Both the position numbers and the translations under genes were made by a program. From Xenorhabdus stockiae (GTDB taxonomy: Bacteria > Pseudomonadota > Gammaproteobacteria > Enterobacterales > Enterobacteriaceae), in contig NZ_NJAJ01000001.1 of assembly GCF_002632825.1 (NCBI RefSeq), positions 145,654 through 209,653 on the forward strand: 64,000 nt of DNA. Reading direction: 5' to 3'. Shown here in pieces: positions 50,756 through 61,783 of the stretch (position 1 is its first letter; each line of letters opens with the position of its first letter). The notes under the pieces are model-generated. The model did no database searches and was not told the DNA's origin. It saw only the letters and a program-made list of their open reading frames with translations.

Positions 50756-52918
50756 TTATTCGTAGAATCTCTTATCCTGTTCAGCCATCTGAATCAGACG
50801 TTCACAGGGTGCAAACCTGTCTCCGTACTGCTGCGCCAGACGTTGCAAAGTTTCCACAACATGACGGCTACCAAGCTTATCCATATAACGGAATGGCCCT
50901 CCCAGAAATGGCGGGAAACCGATACCAAATACGGCACCTATATCACCATCACGAGGGCTGCGGATGACACCTTCATCCAGACAACGTACAGCTTCATTTA
51001 ACATCAACATCAGACAACGTTGAGCAATCTCTGGACGTGACATTTTTGCAACAGGCTGAACTTTCAGCAGGGAATAAATGGAAGAATCAGCCTCTTTGCT
51101 GTTTTTCCTCAATGACCAGAACTTACTCTTTTTAGTTGCATAAGAATAAAAACCACGACCGTTTTTCTTACCCTTGCGATCGTCACTCAGCACAGCATCT
51201 AAAATTGCCGGCGGTGTAAACCGATCCCCTAATTGATCCACCAGCACAGGAATAATTTTGGTTCCGACATCAATACCAACTTCATCCAGTAAATTGATTG
51301 GCCCAATCGGGAAACCAAAATCAACCAGAGCCTTATCGATATGTTCGATAGGTTCCCCTTCCACCAGACAATAGCCCGCTTCATTAATATATGGAGATAA
51401 AATTCGATTAACATAAAACCCGGCTTTATCTCCCACAACAATGGCTGTTTTACCCTGTTTTTTCGCCAGTGCTACTGCTGTTGCTATTGTTTTTTCACTT
51501 GTTCCGGCATGTGGAATGACTTCCACCAATGGCATCTTATCTACAGGGCTGAAGTAATGAAGGCCAATAACCTGCTCCGGTCGTTTAGCAATTTCCGCAA
51601 TCTGGTGAATCGGCAATGAAGACGTGTTAGACGCGAAAATAGTCTCCGCCTTTGTATTCGCTTCAACTTCTGCGACCATTTTACGTTTCAGTACCAAGTC
51701 TTCAAATACAGCTTCAACCACAATATCAGCCTGTTTAAAACCACTGTAATCTGTAGTACCAGAAAGCAGAGACATCTGACGAGAACGCTCCGATGAAGTC
51801 AGACGCCGTTGACTGACGCGCTTGGAAAGCATATCCCATGTATATTTCAGGGCCTGATTAATGCCTCTCTCATTAATATCTTTGATACGCGACGGTAAAT
51901 GACCACGAGTTGCGGTTACATTAGCAATCCCGCCCCCCATCAAGCCACCACCTAAAATTCCCACATGCCTGATCTGAGCAGGCAGTTCCGAAGAACCCGT
52001 CTCATTTTTTAATGAGGTGGTAGCAAAAAACAGACTACGCAGTGCCGATGATTCTGACGACATAGCCAGCTCACCAAATGCTTTGGATTCTGCCTGCAAA
52101 CCGGCTTTTTGCCCTTTCTCCAGACCAAGACGGATCACATCAATGATCCGTTCTGGAGCAGGATAATGACCGTGAGTTTTGGCCCGCGTTTTTTGCTGAA
52201 CCATACGGAATAATAATGGCCTGCCAAGAGCGCTCGCTAACAGACGTTGTGACCATGCCAGAGGTTTGCGCTTAGCCACACCTTTCTTAACATATTGAAC
52301 TGCTACATCCAGCAAAATATCCAAAGGAACAGCATCATCAACAACACCCAGTCGTTTTGCCTGTTTTGCTTTGAGCTGACGCCCTGTCAGGATCATATCT
52401 AATGCAGAGCTGACACCAATCAAACGGGGGAGCCTTTGAGTCCCGCCGGAACCCGGCAACAACCCGAGCTGTACTTCAGGTAAACCAAGACGGGTTTTAT
52501 CATCCAGAGAACAAATACGTGCATGGCAGGCTAATGCAAATTCCAATCCACCTCCTAAGCATGCACCATGAATAGCCGCAACAATAGGTAAAGAATAACT
52601 GGCAATTTTATCAAATAATTCCTGACCTTTTTCAGCCAGAGCCGTTGCTTCCTGTTGAGTCTGGCAACCCGCGATCATCGTGATATCTGCACCGGCAATA
52701 AAGGTGTCGGGCTTACCGGATATAATCACCAGCCCTTTTAAACCGGAAACCTGTTGTGCCTGCTCGAAAACTGCCAGAAATTGCTCAACAAACTCCGCTT
52801 TCAGCGTATTAACTTTCTCACCCGGAACATCAATAGTAATAACGCCAACTCTGTCATCTCTGACAGAAAAACTGAATACCGATTGTTCTGCTGACATGAT
52901 TGTTTCATCCAGAGCCAT
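50756..52918 (-). CDS. fadJ: Fatty acid oxidation complex subunit alpha FadJ
   Basis: FadJ is the anaerobic beta-oxidation multienzyme. The 720-residue protein has an N-terminal enoyl-CoA hydratase/isomerase domain (about 15-190; [51 protein letters not shown]) and an NAD-binding 3-hydroxyacyl-CoA dehydrogenase domain (about 310-715; [34 protein letters not shown]). Its ATG overlaps the fadI stop by one base (TAATG). Close to E. coli FadJ (714). Confidence 0.96.
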   Translation of the reverse strand: MALDETIMSAEQSVFSFSVRDDRVGVITIDVPGEKVNTLKAEFVEQFLAVFEQAQQVSGLKGLVIISGKPDTFIAGADITMIAGCQTQQEATALAEKGQELFDKIASYSLPIVAAIHGACLGGGLEFALACHARICSLDDKTRLGLPEVQLGLLPGSGGTQRLPRLIGVSSALDMILTGRQLKAKQAKRLGVVDDAVPLDILLDVAVQYVKKGVAKRKPLAWSQRLLASALGRPLLFRMVQQKTRAKTHGHYPAPERIIDVIRLGLEKGQKAGLQAESKAFGELAMSSESSALRSLFFATTSLKNETGSSELPAQIRHVGILGGGLMGGGIANVTATRGHLPSRIKDINERGINQALKYTWDMLSKRVSQRRLTSSERSRQMSLLSGTTDYSGFKQADIVVEAVFEDLVLKRKMVAEVEANTKAETIFASNTSSLPIHQIAEIAKRPEQVIGLHYFSPVDKMPLVEVIPHAGTSEKTIATAVALAKKQGKTAIVVGDKAGFYVNRILSPYINEAGYCLVEGEPIEHIDKALVDFGFPIGPINLLDEVGIDVGTKIIPVLVDQLGDRFTPPAILDAVLSDDRKGKKNGRGFYSYATKKSKFWSLRKNSKEADSSIYSLLKVQPVAKMSRPEIAQRCLMLMLNEAVRCLDEGVIRSPRDGDIGAVFGIGFPPFLGGPFRYMDKLGSRHVVETLQRLAQQYGDRFAPCERLIQMAEQDKRFYE

Positions 52919-54228
52919 TATTCCACCTCCAATACCATCGCCGCACCCAAGCCACCAGCTGCACAGGCTGTTGTCAGCCCAAACCCGCCTCCCCGGCGAC
53001 GCAGTTCATTCAGGGTCTGGGTCACCATTCTGGCCCCGGTGGCAGCAAATGGATGCCCGTAAGCAATTGAGCCACCTAGTACGTTGAATTTATCCATATC
53101 AACCTCACCAATCGCCTGAGAACGCCCCAATTTCTCGCGGGCAAATTTATCACTGGCAAACATTTTCAGGTTTGTCAGAGTCTGAGCAGCAAACGCTTCA
53201 TGCATATCAATAAGGGAAAGATCACTTAACGTAATCCCTGCTCTGTCCAGTGCCAGTGGAGTTGCATATGATGGCCCCAACAACATGTCCTGCCAGACAT
53301 CAATGGCTGAAAATGCATAACTGCGCAAATAGCCCAATGGCATCATGCCAAGTTCTTTAGCAGCGGATTCACTCATCAAAATCACTGCCGCGGCACCATC
53401 AGTCAGCGGGGTACTATTGGCCGCAGTGACTGTGCCATATTTGCGATCAAAAGCCGGGCGTAATTTCGCATAAGACGTAAGTTCTGAGTTTTTGCGGATA
53501 TTATTATCTTCCTGCAAAGATTCGCGATATGGCGGAAAATGAGCCGATATCACTTCATCACGTAATAGGCCCTTTTCCCAGGCTTTAGCCGCCATCAAAT
53601 GAGATCGGTGCGCCAGCTCATCCTGTGCTTCACGACTGATATGGTAGGTTTTCGCCATTTGTTCAGCAGTATCGCCCATTCTTAACCCAGTGGAATATTC
53701 AGCAACTGCTGGCGATACGGGTAGTAAATCTTTTAATTTCAACTTGCTCAGTAATTTAAGGCGTTGTGAAAGGCTTTTGGCTTTATTCATATCAACCAGA
53801 GTACGAGCCAGTGATTTGGTCACCCCAATTGGCAGAACAGATGAAGAATCAGCACCACCAGCAATTCCCACATTCACGGTTCCTGCCATAATGCTTTCTG
53901 CTACATTAGCTATCGCCTGAAAACTGGTTGCGCAGGCCCGGGAAACACTGTACGCATCTGTACCAACACTTAAACCAGCCCCCAACACGATTTCCCGTGC
54001 AATATTCGGGGCTTCAGGCATTTGAACAACCTGACCAAAAACCAATTGGTCGATCTTCTCTGGTGGCAGCCCACTTCTGATAACCAACTCACTGACAACA
54101 GCTTTCCCCAAATCAACAGCCGGAATACCGTGGTAGTTCGTTGCCTGTTTAGCAAAAGGAAGACGCAACCCACTGACAATAGCAACTCGTTCCTTTTGTT
54201 GTGCCACTTTTGTTGAAGAACGACTCAT
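52918..54228 (-). CDS. fadI: 3-ketoacyl-CoA thiolase FadI
   Basis: FadI cleaves 3-ketoacyl-CoA and pairs with FadJ. The 436-residue protein (the E. coli length) has the nucleophile cysteine in [17 protein letters not shown], the thiolase [15 protein letters not shown] segment ([13 protein letters not shown]) and the second catalytic cysteine in [16 protein letters not shown]. The start at 54228 (MSRSST) has GCAGGAG; the frame from 54249 is longer without support. A FadR-like palindrome lies 64 bases upstream. Confidence 0.96.
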   Translation of the reverse strand: MSRSSTKVAQQKERVAIVSGLRLPFAKQATNYHGIPAVDLGKAVVSELVIRSGLPPEKIDQLVFGQVVQMPEAPNIAREIVLGAGLSVGTDAYSVSRACATSFQAIANVAESIMAGTVNVGIAGGADSSSVLPIGVTKSLARTLVDMNKAKSLSQRLKLLSKLKLKDLLPVSPAVAEYSTGLRMGDTAEQMAKTYHISREAQDELAHRSHLMAAKAWEKGLLRDEVISAHFPPYRESLQEDNNIRKNSELTSYAKLRPAFDRKYGTVTAANSTPLTDGAAAVILMSESAAKELGMMPLGYLRSYAFSAIDVWQDMLLGPSYATPLALDRAGITLSDLSLIDMHEAFAAQTLTNLKMFASDKFAREKLGRSQAIGEVDMDKFNVLGGSIAYGHPFAATGARMVTQTLNELRRRGGGFGLTTACAAGGLGAAMVLEVE

Positions 54229-54291
54229 AGCAACTCCTGCAATAATCATTAATTAAATCAACTGATTAAAATTATTTACTCACCTCATAAG

Positions 54292-54302
54292 AGGTCAGAC
54301 CT
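54292..54302 (-). promoter_or_regulatory. FadR-like palindrome upstream of fadI
   Basis: AGGTC-A-GACCT is a perfect palindrome close to the FadR core TGGTC-N-GACCA. It lies 64 bases before the fadI start, fitting repression of beta-oxidation by FadR. Confidence 0.5.
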
Positions 54303-54523
54303 GATGAAGCATTGTTAACGTAATGTTGGGAAATAGCAAACAGGAATAAACTAAAAATGCGAGCAAGCGCAACTTTAATAGATTTATAATTTATACGATC
54401 TGAACAGATAGCATGCGAAAAAAAGATGAAGAAACACTTATTGGTTACAACAAATAATCATCAGCTTTCCCATTGGTATGACTATTTTTGACCACAATGG
54501 GAAAACTATAACTCTGAAAGTAG

Positions 54524-54820
54524 TTAACGCAATCCCAGCTGAAATATCATAGCCTCTGCCTGACAACTAAATGTAAAATCTATGGTCAATTGCATACCTT
54601 CATGCACTTCTTCTATTTTATGGCTGATGAAGCAAGGATCAGATTCCACCTTTTTTGCTTTTTCTGTCAATATATTAAGCATTGCATCTGCTTCCTGACT
54701 GCTGGCAAAAATCTGTTGATAAGAAGCCGTGCACTCTTCATTATCAATGACTGTACCAACATCAACACAACAGCAAGCGGCTGTTTCGTTAGCCCCATGG
54801 CGCTTAATTACATCAGTCAT
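54524..54820 (-). CDS. yfcZ: YfcZ/YiiS family protein
   Basis: This 98-residue cytosolic protein of unknown function has the family start MTDVIKRHGANETAACCCVDV and the end DFTFSCQAEAMIFQLGLR. The start at 54820 has GGAG and matches the family; a 21-codon longer form from 54883 is rejected. It lies between fadI and fadL exactly as in E. coli. Confidence 0.92.
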   Translation of the reverse strand: MTDVIKRHGANETAACCCVDVGTVIDNEECTASYQQIFASSQEADAMLNILTEKAKKVESDPCFISHKIEEVHEGMQLTIDFTFSCQAEAMIFQLGLR

Positions 54821-55034
54821 CTTATTTCTCCGACAATAAAAATCCAAATCTGATTTTACGTTGTACTTTCCTTTAATAACCACTATTTACACTGCGTAAT
54901 ACCATTTATTTCACTCTTTATTGATCTCAGCACGTTAATTAAATCGCGTTTACATCTCGTTAACACCAACTGTCTATTTTTTGTTAAGCAAGTCCCATTT
55001 TAGTAATCATTTTCGTCATATTTTAAAAACATTC

Positions 55035-55086
55035 TTGCAACACATTGCGATCTCAGGCCTATACTTCTCACACTGGTCTGATTTGT
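55035..55086 (+). promoter_or_regulatory. fadL promoter and FadR-like operator
   Basis: TTGCAA (55035-55040), 19 bases and TATACT (55060-55065) form a plausible sigma-70 promoter. ACTGGTCTGATTTGT (55072-55086), directly downstream of the -10, closely matches a FadR site of E. coli fadL as I recall it. Repression of fadL by FadR is therefore expected. The rest of the 352-base gap between yfcZ and fadL shows no gene. Confidence 0.7.
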
Positions 55087-55172
55087 CATTGTGATGAACC
55101 GACTCTACAATTCCGCGCTCTCAGCTACTTGAGTAGCATGTTAAATAATAATTAAACAATGAGGTTTTGGTT

Positions 55173-56489
55173 ATGAACCAGAAAAACCTATTTTCACGTT
55201 CAGCATTAGCAGTGGCGGTTGCGATTCTTTCATCTAACGCTAATGCTGCAGGTTTTCAATTGAATGAATATTCATCATCAGGACTAGGTCGTGCATTTTC
55301 TGGGGCAGGTGTTGTTGCAGAAGATGCCTCTGAAGGCAGCCGCAACCCTGCAGCCATGACCCTATTTGATCGCCCATCCTTTTCCGGCGGTTTTATTTAT
55401 GTTAAGCCAAAAGTTGATATTACTGGTGAGTCTCCTGTTACTAAAAATAGTACAGATGCGAAAAATATCGCACCAAATGCACCAGTACCAAATCTACATT
55501 TCATTACACCAGTCACCGATGAGTTGTTTGTTGGTGCATCACTCACGAGCAACTTTGGTTTATCCACAAATTTCAGTAATAACTATGCTGCCGGCTCCAT
55601 TGGTGGGAAAACATCACTCAAAACCGGCAACTTTAATCTGGCTGGTGCATACAAAGTCAATGATCAGTTTAGCTTTGGTCTGGGTTTAAATGCCATTTAT
55701 GCTGATGCTGAAATTGTTCGTCATCTGGGTGAAGTAGGGCCACTTTTAGCAAAATTAACTGAAGGTAAAGTTAATATACCAGCAACCGCTGAAGTAGCTC
55801 GTTTAGAGGGTAAAGACTGGGGTTACGGCTGGAATGCTGGCCTTTTATATCAGTTCGATGAAAATAATCGTTACAGCTTAACCTACCGTTCAAAAGTTAA
55901 AGTTAAGTTCAAAAAAGGTGATTACAGCAATGATCTGCCAAAAATATTGGGCGGCTTAAACGGCGAGACAGTTCAGGGGCGATTGGATCTGAATCTGCCT
56001 GATATGTGGGAAATTTCTGGTTATAATCGCGTAGCGCCACAATGGGCGATCCACTACAGCTTCCTATATACAGGTTGGGATACGTTCAAAGAATTAAAAG
56101 CAACCCGCAACGATAATGGTAAAGTCGCATTTGAGAAACATGAAGGTTTCCGCAATGCTTATCGTATCTCACTGGGAACCACTTACTACCATGACGATAA
56201 CTGGACATTCCGCACCGGTGTCGCTTTCGATGAAAGCCCAGTACCTGCCCAAAATCGTTCTATCTCCATTCCTGACCAAAATCGTTTTTGGTTAAGTGTG
56301 GGGACAACTTACGCATTTAATAAAGATACCTCTGTAGATCTGGGTGTTTCTTATATGCGTGGTAAAAAAGTGCATGTGAGTGAGAAATTACCAGAAGACT
56401 TCCAGAAAAAAGGTCTTGGTGCACCATACGAGTTTGATTCTAAAGGTACTGCATGGTTAGCCGGTGTCGGCCTTAACTACGCATTCTAA
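55173..56489 (+). CDS. fadL: Long-chain fatty acid outer-membrane transporter FadL
   Basis: This 438-residue outer-membrane barrel imports long-chain fatty acids. It has a signal peptide ([20 protein letters not shown], cleaved at ANA-AGFQ), the FadL N-terminal hatch with [15 protein letters not shown] and the NPA motif in [12 protein letters not shown], and a terminal aromatic strand ending in NYAF. The ATG at 55173 has GAGG eight bases upstream; an upstream TTG two codons earlier is less likely. It supplies substrate for FadIJ. Confidence 0.95.
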   Translation: MNQKNLFSRSALAVAVAILSSNANAAGFQLNEYSSSGLGRAFSGAGVVAEDASEGSRNPAAMTLFDRPSFSGGFIYVKPKVDITGESPVTKNSTDAKNIAPNAPVPNLHFITPVTDELFVGASLTSNFGLSTNFSNNYAAGSIGGKTSLKTGNFNLAGAYKVNDQFSFGLGLNAIYADAEIVRHLGEVGPLLAKLTEGKVNIPATAEVARLEGKDWGYGWNAGLLYQFDENNRYSLTYRSKVKVKFKKGDYSNDLPKILGGLNGETVQGRLDLNLPDMWEISGYNRVAPQWAIHYSFLYTGWDTFKELKATRNDNGKVAFEKHEGFRNAYRISLGTTYYHDDNWTFRTGVAFDESPVPAQNRSISIPDQNRFWLSVGTTYAFNKDTSVDLGVSYMRGKKVHVSEKLPEDFQKKGLGAPYEFDSKGTAWLAGVGLNYAF

Positions 56490-56506
56490 TTATCTTCGAT
56501 GATCTC

Positions 56507-56535
56507 AAAAGGATAGCTCCAGCTATCCTTTTTTG
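56507..56535. terminator. Terminator between fadL and mlaA
   Basis: AAAAGGATAGCT (56507-56518) pairs with AGCTATCCTTTT (56521-56532), followed by further T residues. A and T tracts flank the stem on both strands, so it can end the convergent fadL and mlaA transcripts. Confidence 0.85.
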
Positions 56536-56552
56536 TTAATTATATCAATAAA

Positions 56553-57305
56553 TTAATCGATAGAATCCAATTCATCCTCAATAGCAGCAGCATTAGGATT
56601 TTCTTCCGGTAGCAGTTTGCCGCCGTTAGCCAGAAAATCATGGCGCTGGAAATAGGCTTCACGCATCATCAGATACGGATCTGAAGAATTTTTTATCAGG
56701 CCATCTGAATCCAGCAAACGTGCGCGAGTTTCGAGCCCCTGAAATACCCACTTTCCGACAGCCATCCAAGGGGTAAGATAACTCAATACAGGGTAAGTCA
56801 TATCTGCCATATTCCCACCTTCGTCACGCGCAGTAAAACTACCATATCCCGGCAAAACAACATAAGGACCATAACCAACATTATAGTACCCAAGGGTGCT
56901 ACCAAAACGCATTGGTTCCTGTTTTGCCAGTTTGGGGTTTGCCATTGAAGCAACATCAATAAGCCCCCCCATACCCAGAATGGTATTCAAAAAGAATCGG
57001 TTAAAATGCTTTGCGCCTTCCTTTATATCTCCGCGCAAAAAACTATTCACCATGCTGGCCGGTTCTTCCAAATTACTCATGAAATTGCCAATACCATTTC
57101 GCGCCGGCATCGGTACATAATCATGCCAGACAACAGCAGCAGGCCGTAAGATATAAGGATCGAGAACATTATAGTTAAAGTTGAACATAGTCCGGTTAAA
57201 CCCTTCCAGCGGATCAGAGCGCCCTTGTTCATAATTATTTGATGAGTTTGCACATCCCGCCAGTAATACTGCTGTAAGAGCAACCCCGCTCAGACGATAC
57301 TTCAT
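56553..57305 (-). CDS. mlaA: Outer-membrane lipid-asymmetry lipoprotein MlaA
   Basis: MlaA (VacJ) removes phospholipids from the outer leaflet in the Mla pathway. The 250-residue precursor has a lipobox (LLAGCANSSN) at about residue 15-20, then DPLEGFNRTMFNFNYNVLDP, and the conserved PMRFGSTLGYYNVGYGPYVV with a glycine-proline loop. It sits at the end of the E. coli-like backbone. Confidence 0.96.
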   Translation of the reverse strand: MKYRLSGVALTAVLLAGCANSSNNYEQGRSDPLEGFNRTMFNFNYNVLDPYILRPAAVVWHDYVPMPARNGIGNFMSNLEEPASMVNSFLRGDIKEGAKHFNRFFLNTILGMGGLIDVASMANPKLAKQEPMRFGSTLGYYNVGYGPYVVLPGYGSFTARDEGGNMADMTYPVLSYLTPWMAVGKWVFQGLETRARLLDSDGLIKNSSDPYLMMREAYFQRHDFLANGGKLLPEENPNAAAIEDELDSID

Positions 57306-57549
57306 ACTGTTCTCCGCATAATCACTTTTGCCATTGCCTACTTCCGCTCGTTAATGTATTTCAATTAATGAACCCCACGCTAAATATACTGCCAATTTTT
57401 CTTTAATGGTAATCAAAATGAGCGGTGATTATGTAGACAAACAGTGAGTTGCGCTCTCCCCTCACTTCCGGGATATATCTTTAAATTTGCCCAGTATCAC
57501 TATTAAAAAGTGAAAAACTTCAGGGAAGAGATAATCCTTCCTGCCAATT

Positions 57550-58044
57550 TCATCTCATTTTGGCAACTTCAGAAAACAGAGGTGTAGCAAGATCTACCTT
57601 CGTCAGCATAGTATCAATACACTTACCAAGCACGGTTTCAATACCTTGCTCGCTAATAAACTCTAAGATCACCTTCTTCTCATTATCTGGAATATTTGCC
57701 GTTTTAATGACTGTTTCAATCTGTTCAAGTGTATTTTTATGAACCTTTATCGTGAATGACTTCATCTCATCATCAATTGTATCCATATTAGCGTAATCAA
57801 CACCAGCAGCAGTAAGAGCCATTGAATCAGGATTAAAGCCATAACCTCCATTATCATCAAAATGAATAGCGAAATGATTCACTAAACCAACTTTTACTAA
57901 ATAATTTATATCGTCAGCCAACTGATCCCATCCAAATGCTTCCCCCAAGAATTGAAGTTTTTCCTTACTGATAGGTTTCATCACATGATTTTTATCATTC
58001 ATAGCCCGAACAATCATATGTTGTCTCTCTTTCAACATAGTCAT
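57550..58044 (-). CDS. Uncharacterised protein, possible winged-helix
   Basis: This 164-residue protein has no signal peptide or membrane segment. Residues about 1-85 have the spacing of a winged-helix fold (KEKLQFLGEAFGWDQLADDINYL, then the ALTAAGVDYAN end that resembles LTAxGxxYL of DNA-binding wings), followed by a helical C-terminal part. I do not recognise the family; phage-linked YjcQ-like proteins have similar ends. The start has AAGGA nine bases upstream. It lies first in the accessory zone after mlaA. Confidence 0.65.
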   Translation of the reverse strand: MTMLKERQHMIVRAMNDKNHVMKPISKEKLQFLGEAFGWDQLADDINYLVKVGLVNHFAIHFDDNGGYGFNPDSMALTAAGVDYANMDTIDDEMKSFTIKVHKNTLEQIETVIKTANIPDNEKKVILEFISEQGIETVLGKCIDTMLTKVDLATPLFSEVAKMR

Positions 58045-58231
58045 TGAGTTTTTCCTTCGATGAGCATCAGATAGATTAGATTATAGTCAATTACTGTAAG
58101 TACACTATACTGTCGTCATAAAAAACAGGAATATGAAATTTAAAACATAATACGTTGAATATATTAAATAAATGGTTTATTTTTAGATTATAAATCTATC
58201 ATTAAAAAAGAGTTTTCTTTTATTATTCAAT

Positions 58232-59179
58232 ATGAAAATAGCTATATTACGCAGAAATGGACTGGGTGATCTTATCTGTACCCAACCATTAATAAAGTTT
58301 TTACAGAAAAAATACCCAAATGCAGAGATTAGCCTATTCATAGAACGGGGTAACCATGATCTCGCCAAGTATGTATGTCCTGATGTAGACATCAACATCC
58401 TTCCCAAAGGGAATAAATATTTTTCTATCGCCAAAACCGCTCTCAAATTCCGCAAAAAGAACTTTGACATTGCCATTTCTGCTAAACCCAGCCCGATGAA
58501 ACTAAATAACTTATTCCTATGGTTACTTGGAGCTAAAAAACGTTATGCTGTTGTTGCAGATAAAAAATGGGATTCCAAATTAATTAACTATCCAATTAAT
58601 AAAAAATCGGTAAAAGGTTATCATCAGGCATTAAAGGTTTTACGCATAATTTCCCCAAAAGAGCAATATTTAGAATCAGATTTATTTCCTGAGATAAAAA
58701 TAATCAATCAATCAAAACCTGTTTATTCAGGAAATCCATTGATTTTATTTTCAGTTTCCAACAATAGAAAAAACAGTTTAATTAACAATGAAAACCTTGC
58801 ACTAATTGCAGATAAAATCTCAAAAAAACATCCTACTGCAAATTTTATCATTTCTACTTTACCAGATGATATAAATTTAGCTGAAGATCTAGTTTCCCGT
58901 ATAAATGGGAATAGCCAAATCGTTATATGCAATTCATTACATTCTTTCTTATCATTATTAAATGAAATGACTTTAATCGTCGTTGGCGATGGTGGTATTT
59001 GCCACTTAGCTGCAGCACTAAAGAAAAAACTTGTTGCACTTTATGGTATCACAAAACCTGAAAACTGGTCCCCACTAGCATCAAAAGATATGTGTATTAC
59101 CTTATATGATGCCAAAAATGTTAACAATATCCCTTTAGCGCAAGTCACTGATGCAATCTTTCATCTCATTGATAACTAA
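58232..59179 (+). CDS. Family-9 glycosyltransferase (heptosyltransferase-like)
   Basis: This 315-residue GT-B protein has the GT9 start ILRRNGLGDLICTQPLI and the C-terminal donor-binding VVGDGGICHLAAALKKKLVALYG, in which Gly-Asp-Gly is expected to contact the nucleotide-heptose. Such enzymes add heptose to lipopolysaccharide core. It stands alone here, outside any rfa cluster, and is AT-rich, suggesting acquisition. The acceptor cannot be told. A terminator follows 31 bases after the stop. Confidence 0.85.
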   Translation: MKIAILRRNGLGDLICTQPLIKFLQKKYPNAEISLFIERGNHDLAKYVCPDVDINILPKGNKYFSIAKTALKFRKKNFDIAISAKPSPMKLNNLFLWLLGAKKRYAVVADKKWDSKLINYPINKKSVKGYHQALKVLRIISPKEQYLESDLFPEIKIINQSKPVYSGNPLILFSVSNNRKNSLINNENLALIADKISKKHPTANFIISTLPDDINLAEDLVSRINGNSQIVICNSLHSFLSLLNEMTLIVVGDGGICHLAAALKKKLVALYGITKPENWSPLASKDMCITLYDAKNVNNIPLAQVTDAIFHLIDN

Positions 59180-59210
59180 AATTATTTAATAATTTATAAT
59201 CATAAATGAA

Positions 59211-59239
59211 CTTCCCCGTTTCAAATAACGGGGCTTTTA
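59211..59239 (+). terminator. Terminator of the glycosyltransferase gene
   Basis: CCCCGTT (59214-59220) pairs with AACGGGG (59227-59233), followed by CTTTTAT. It closes the single-gene transcript. The following 290 bases to 59529 are AT-rich and hold no gene I can support. Confidence 0.8.
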
Positions 59240-59529
59240 TCCGTCTTCATAAATTAAAAGATGACGAATAGATATTATATCCATTCTAAACATGACTAAT
59301 AGCATAGATACACAGACCAGAATAGAACTCAGTCACATAGATATATTTTCACTTGAAATAATAATAACGGCAATAATGATATTACAGCTTTAATTTTGAG
59401 TGTTTTTTATCGATCAAAACATTGACTATATAAATACACAGTGCAATTATTTAGTAACACTCTAAAAACGCATATCCATGATATTTACAATTATGGAATA
59501 TATTTATAAGAAAATATTGAGAAACCAAC

Positions 59530-60351
59530 ATGACAAGAATAAGCCTGGATGAAAAAATTCAAATTTTTAGCCAATTACACGAAGAAGGAAAACTCATATT
59601 AGCCAATTCATGGGACGTTATGAGTACCCGCTTAGCAGAAAAATCCGGAGCCAAAGCCATTGCAACAACCAGTGCCGGAATATCCTGGAGTTTAGGCTAT
59701 CCAGATAATCAACTGGCTGACCGAAAAATCGTAATGAAGGCACTGGGTTTAATTACTTCCAGTACCAATCTACCTGTAACAGCGGATGTTGAAGATGGTT
59801 TATTAGCACCTGATGAAAGTATGGATGATCTTGTTGAAGATTTATATTTTGTCGGATGTGTTGGGATTAATATTGAAGATTCCAACAATGGCAAATCAAG
59901 GCCTATAAATGATGGTGCTGAACGCATTGCCTCTGTACGTACCGCAGCAAATAAAATACATTACAGTTTATTCATCAATGCACGTATAGACTCATGGATT
60001 CGTGGAGAAGATACCAACCCCGAGCATTTAATTTCCCGTGCTAATACTTATCTTGCTGCCGGTGCCGATGGTATTTTTATCCCCGGATTAACCGATCTAT
60101 CAGTATGCCGGGCTATCAGCTCCCGCATAAATGGCCCATTAAATATTATGGCTCAAGCCGGAGGACCGAGTGTAAAAGAGTTTTTTGCTGCCGGAGCAAG
60201 AAGGGTTTCTGGTGGATCTTTCTTTGCCGAACAAGCCTATGGATCTACATTGACGAGTATGGAGCATTTTTTACGGGATGGCTTGTTGCAGAATAGTGAT
60301 CAGTCAAAGTTAAGCTATGCCTCGTTAAATGCCTTACTTAATTCAAGATAA
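59530..60351 (+). CDS. Isocitrate lyase / PEP mutase superfamily enzyme
   Basis: This 273-residue TIM-barrel protein of the ICL/PEPM superfamily has LANSWDVMSTRLAEKSGAKA, TSAGISWSLGYPD, the metal-binding VTADVEDGL, GINIEDSNNGK and INARIDSWIRG. Relatives cleave or form C-C bonds next to a carboxylate (methylisocitrate lyase-like) or rearrange phosphonates. The loop that marks true PEP mutase is not seen. Substrate unknown. A secreted hydrolase gene follows 94 bases later on the same strand. Confidence 0.85.
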   Translation: MTRISLDEKIQIFSQLHEEGKLILANSWDVMSTRLAEKSGAKAIATTSAGISWSLGYPDNQLADRKIVMKALGLITSSTNLPVTADVEDGLLAPDESMDDLVEDLYFVGCVGINIEDSNNGKSRPINDGAERIASVRTAANKIHYSLFINARIDSWIRGEDTNPEHLISRANTYLAAGADGIFIPGLTDLSVCRAISSRINGPLNIMAQAGGPSVKEFFAAGARRVSGGSFFAEQAYGSTLTSMEHFLRDGLLQNSDQSKLSYASLNALLNSR

Positions 60352-60445
60352 TAGCAATCAGATAATTAACTAAAAGGAATGCTCTACTGAGTAATGCTTT
60401 ATTACAAAATAAGGCAGTTCAAATTTATTGTCTGCTGAGGATGTA

Positions 60446-61483
60446 ATGTTTAAACGTATAGTTGCTACTATTTTCCTGTTTCTATGCTTTTCTGTGAAAA
60501 TCAGCGCATCAGAAAATATAGGTTTCCGGGAAATATTTTTAGATAAGAACACTGAACGTCCATTACATTTTGTGATGTGGTACCCCTCCGATGATATTGG
60601 ACATACTGTAATTGTTGGTGAACATCCCACTTATTATGGTATTTCAGTAATAAAAGATGCTATTCCTGATATAGAAAAACATCCTCTTGTCGTTCTGTCG
60701 CACGGATATGGAGGAAATTGGCGAAATCTTAATTGGCTTGCAGGGGAATTAGCCAAAAAAGGCTTTATCGTTGCAACTCCAAATCATCCAGGCACAACAA
60801 CAGAAGATAGAAATCCCCTATCAGCTGCACAATTATGGGAAAGACCGAGGGATCTCAGCCGTGTTATTGACTTTATCCTAGAGCAATCTGACTTTGCCAA
60901 GTTAGTTGATAGAGAACGAATAGCAGCAATTGGTCATTCATTAGGTGGCTGGTCTGTTGTTGAACTCACAGGTGCTAGATTCAACTCAGATTTATTAGTT
61001 ACTGACTGCAAAACCAATCAAATTCTTGCTTCTTGCAACATATTATCTGAATTAGGAATAGGTAAAAATGAAATCACCAAAGCAAAATTAGATGGTGATT
61101 TGGGTGACCAAAGAGTTAAAGCTATTATTTCCCTTGATCTGGCACTAACCAGAGGCTTTTCACCTCAAAGTTTAAGCATGGTAAATATACCAACACTCGT
61201 GATAACCGCTGGCGTTGATGTGGGGGATATGCCTGCTGAACTGGAATCTGAGCATCTGGCTAAAAACCTTCCAAAAGAGAAATCAAAATACATCGTTATT
61301 GACGATGCAATGCATTTTAGCTTTAGGCCAAATTGTAAACCCAATGCAATCGCTCTTATTGAAAAAAATAACCCAAAGGGTGGAGTTATTTGTAAAGATG
61401 GTGGAGATAGAAGCCGGAAAGAAATTCATAATGAGATCCTGAACCACATCCTTATCTTTTTCCAACAAGTATTCCCTAAATAA
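60446..61483 (+). CDS. Secreted alpha/beta hydrolase
   Basis: This 345-residue hydrolase of the dienelactone-hydrolase / PAF-acetylhydrolase-like type has a signal peptide (MFKRIVATIFLFLCFSVKIS, then ASEN). It shows an oxyanion segment VVLSHGYGGNW, the nucleophile elbow IGHSLGGWS, an acid residue near ITAGVDVGD, and a DDAMHFSF histidine. It probably hydrolyses an ester outside the cytoplasm. The ATG at 60446 has GAGG five bases upstream. A rho-independent terminator follows. Confidence 0.85.
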   Translation: MFKRIVATIFLFLCFSVKISASENIGFREIFLDKNTERPLHFVMWYPSDDIGHTVIVGEHPTYYGISVIKDAIPDIEKHPLVVLSHGYGGNWRNLNWLAGELAKKGFIVATPNHPGTTTEDRNPLSAAQLWERPRDLSRVIDFILEQSDFAKLVDRERIAAIGHSLGGWSVVELTGARFNSDLLVTDCKTNQILASCNILSELGIGKNEITKAKLDGDLGDQRVKAIISLDLALTRGFSPQSLSMVNIPTLVITAGVDVGDMPAELESEHLAKNLPKEKSKYIVIDDAMHFSFRPNCKPNAIALIEKNNPKGGVICKDGGDRSRKEIHNEILNHILIFFQQVFPK

Positions 61484-61523
61484 AAAAGTTACCTATTTCA
61501 AAATAAAAATCTGTTAATTAAAT

Positions 61524-61560
61524 AAAAAACTGTCTTCAAAAGAGGCAGTTTTTCTTTTTT
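61524..61560 (+). terminator. Terminator of the hydrolase gene
   Basis: AAAAACTGTCT (61525-61535) pairs with AGGCAGTTTTT (61543-61553) with one wobble, then CTTTTTT follows. It is 41 bases after the stop codon. Confidence 0.8.
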
Positions 61561-61783
61561 CAATTAAAAATAAATTTCTCTTGAAATTCGCCATTTTTCA
61601 CAAAAATAACCTATCCTCAAATAGTTATCTTTATACAAAAAAGATATCTAACAAAAATATTTTCATTTAAAACAAAAATATAAATTAAAATTAACCACTA
61701 AGATACCAATTAATGCACATAAATATGTACATACATAAAACGCACATAGCGTTGTACATAAAATTTACTTTTATACTGGTGAG

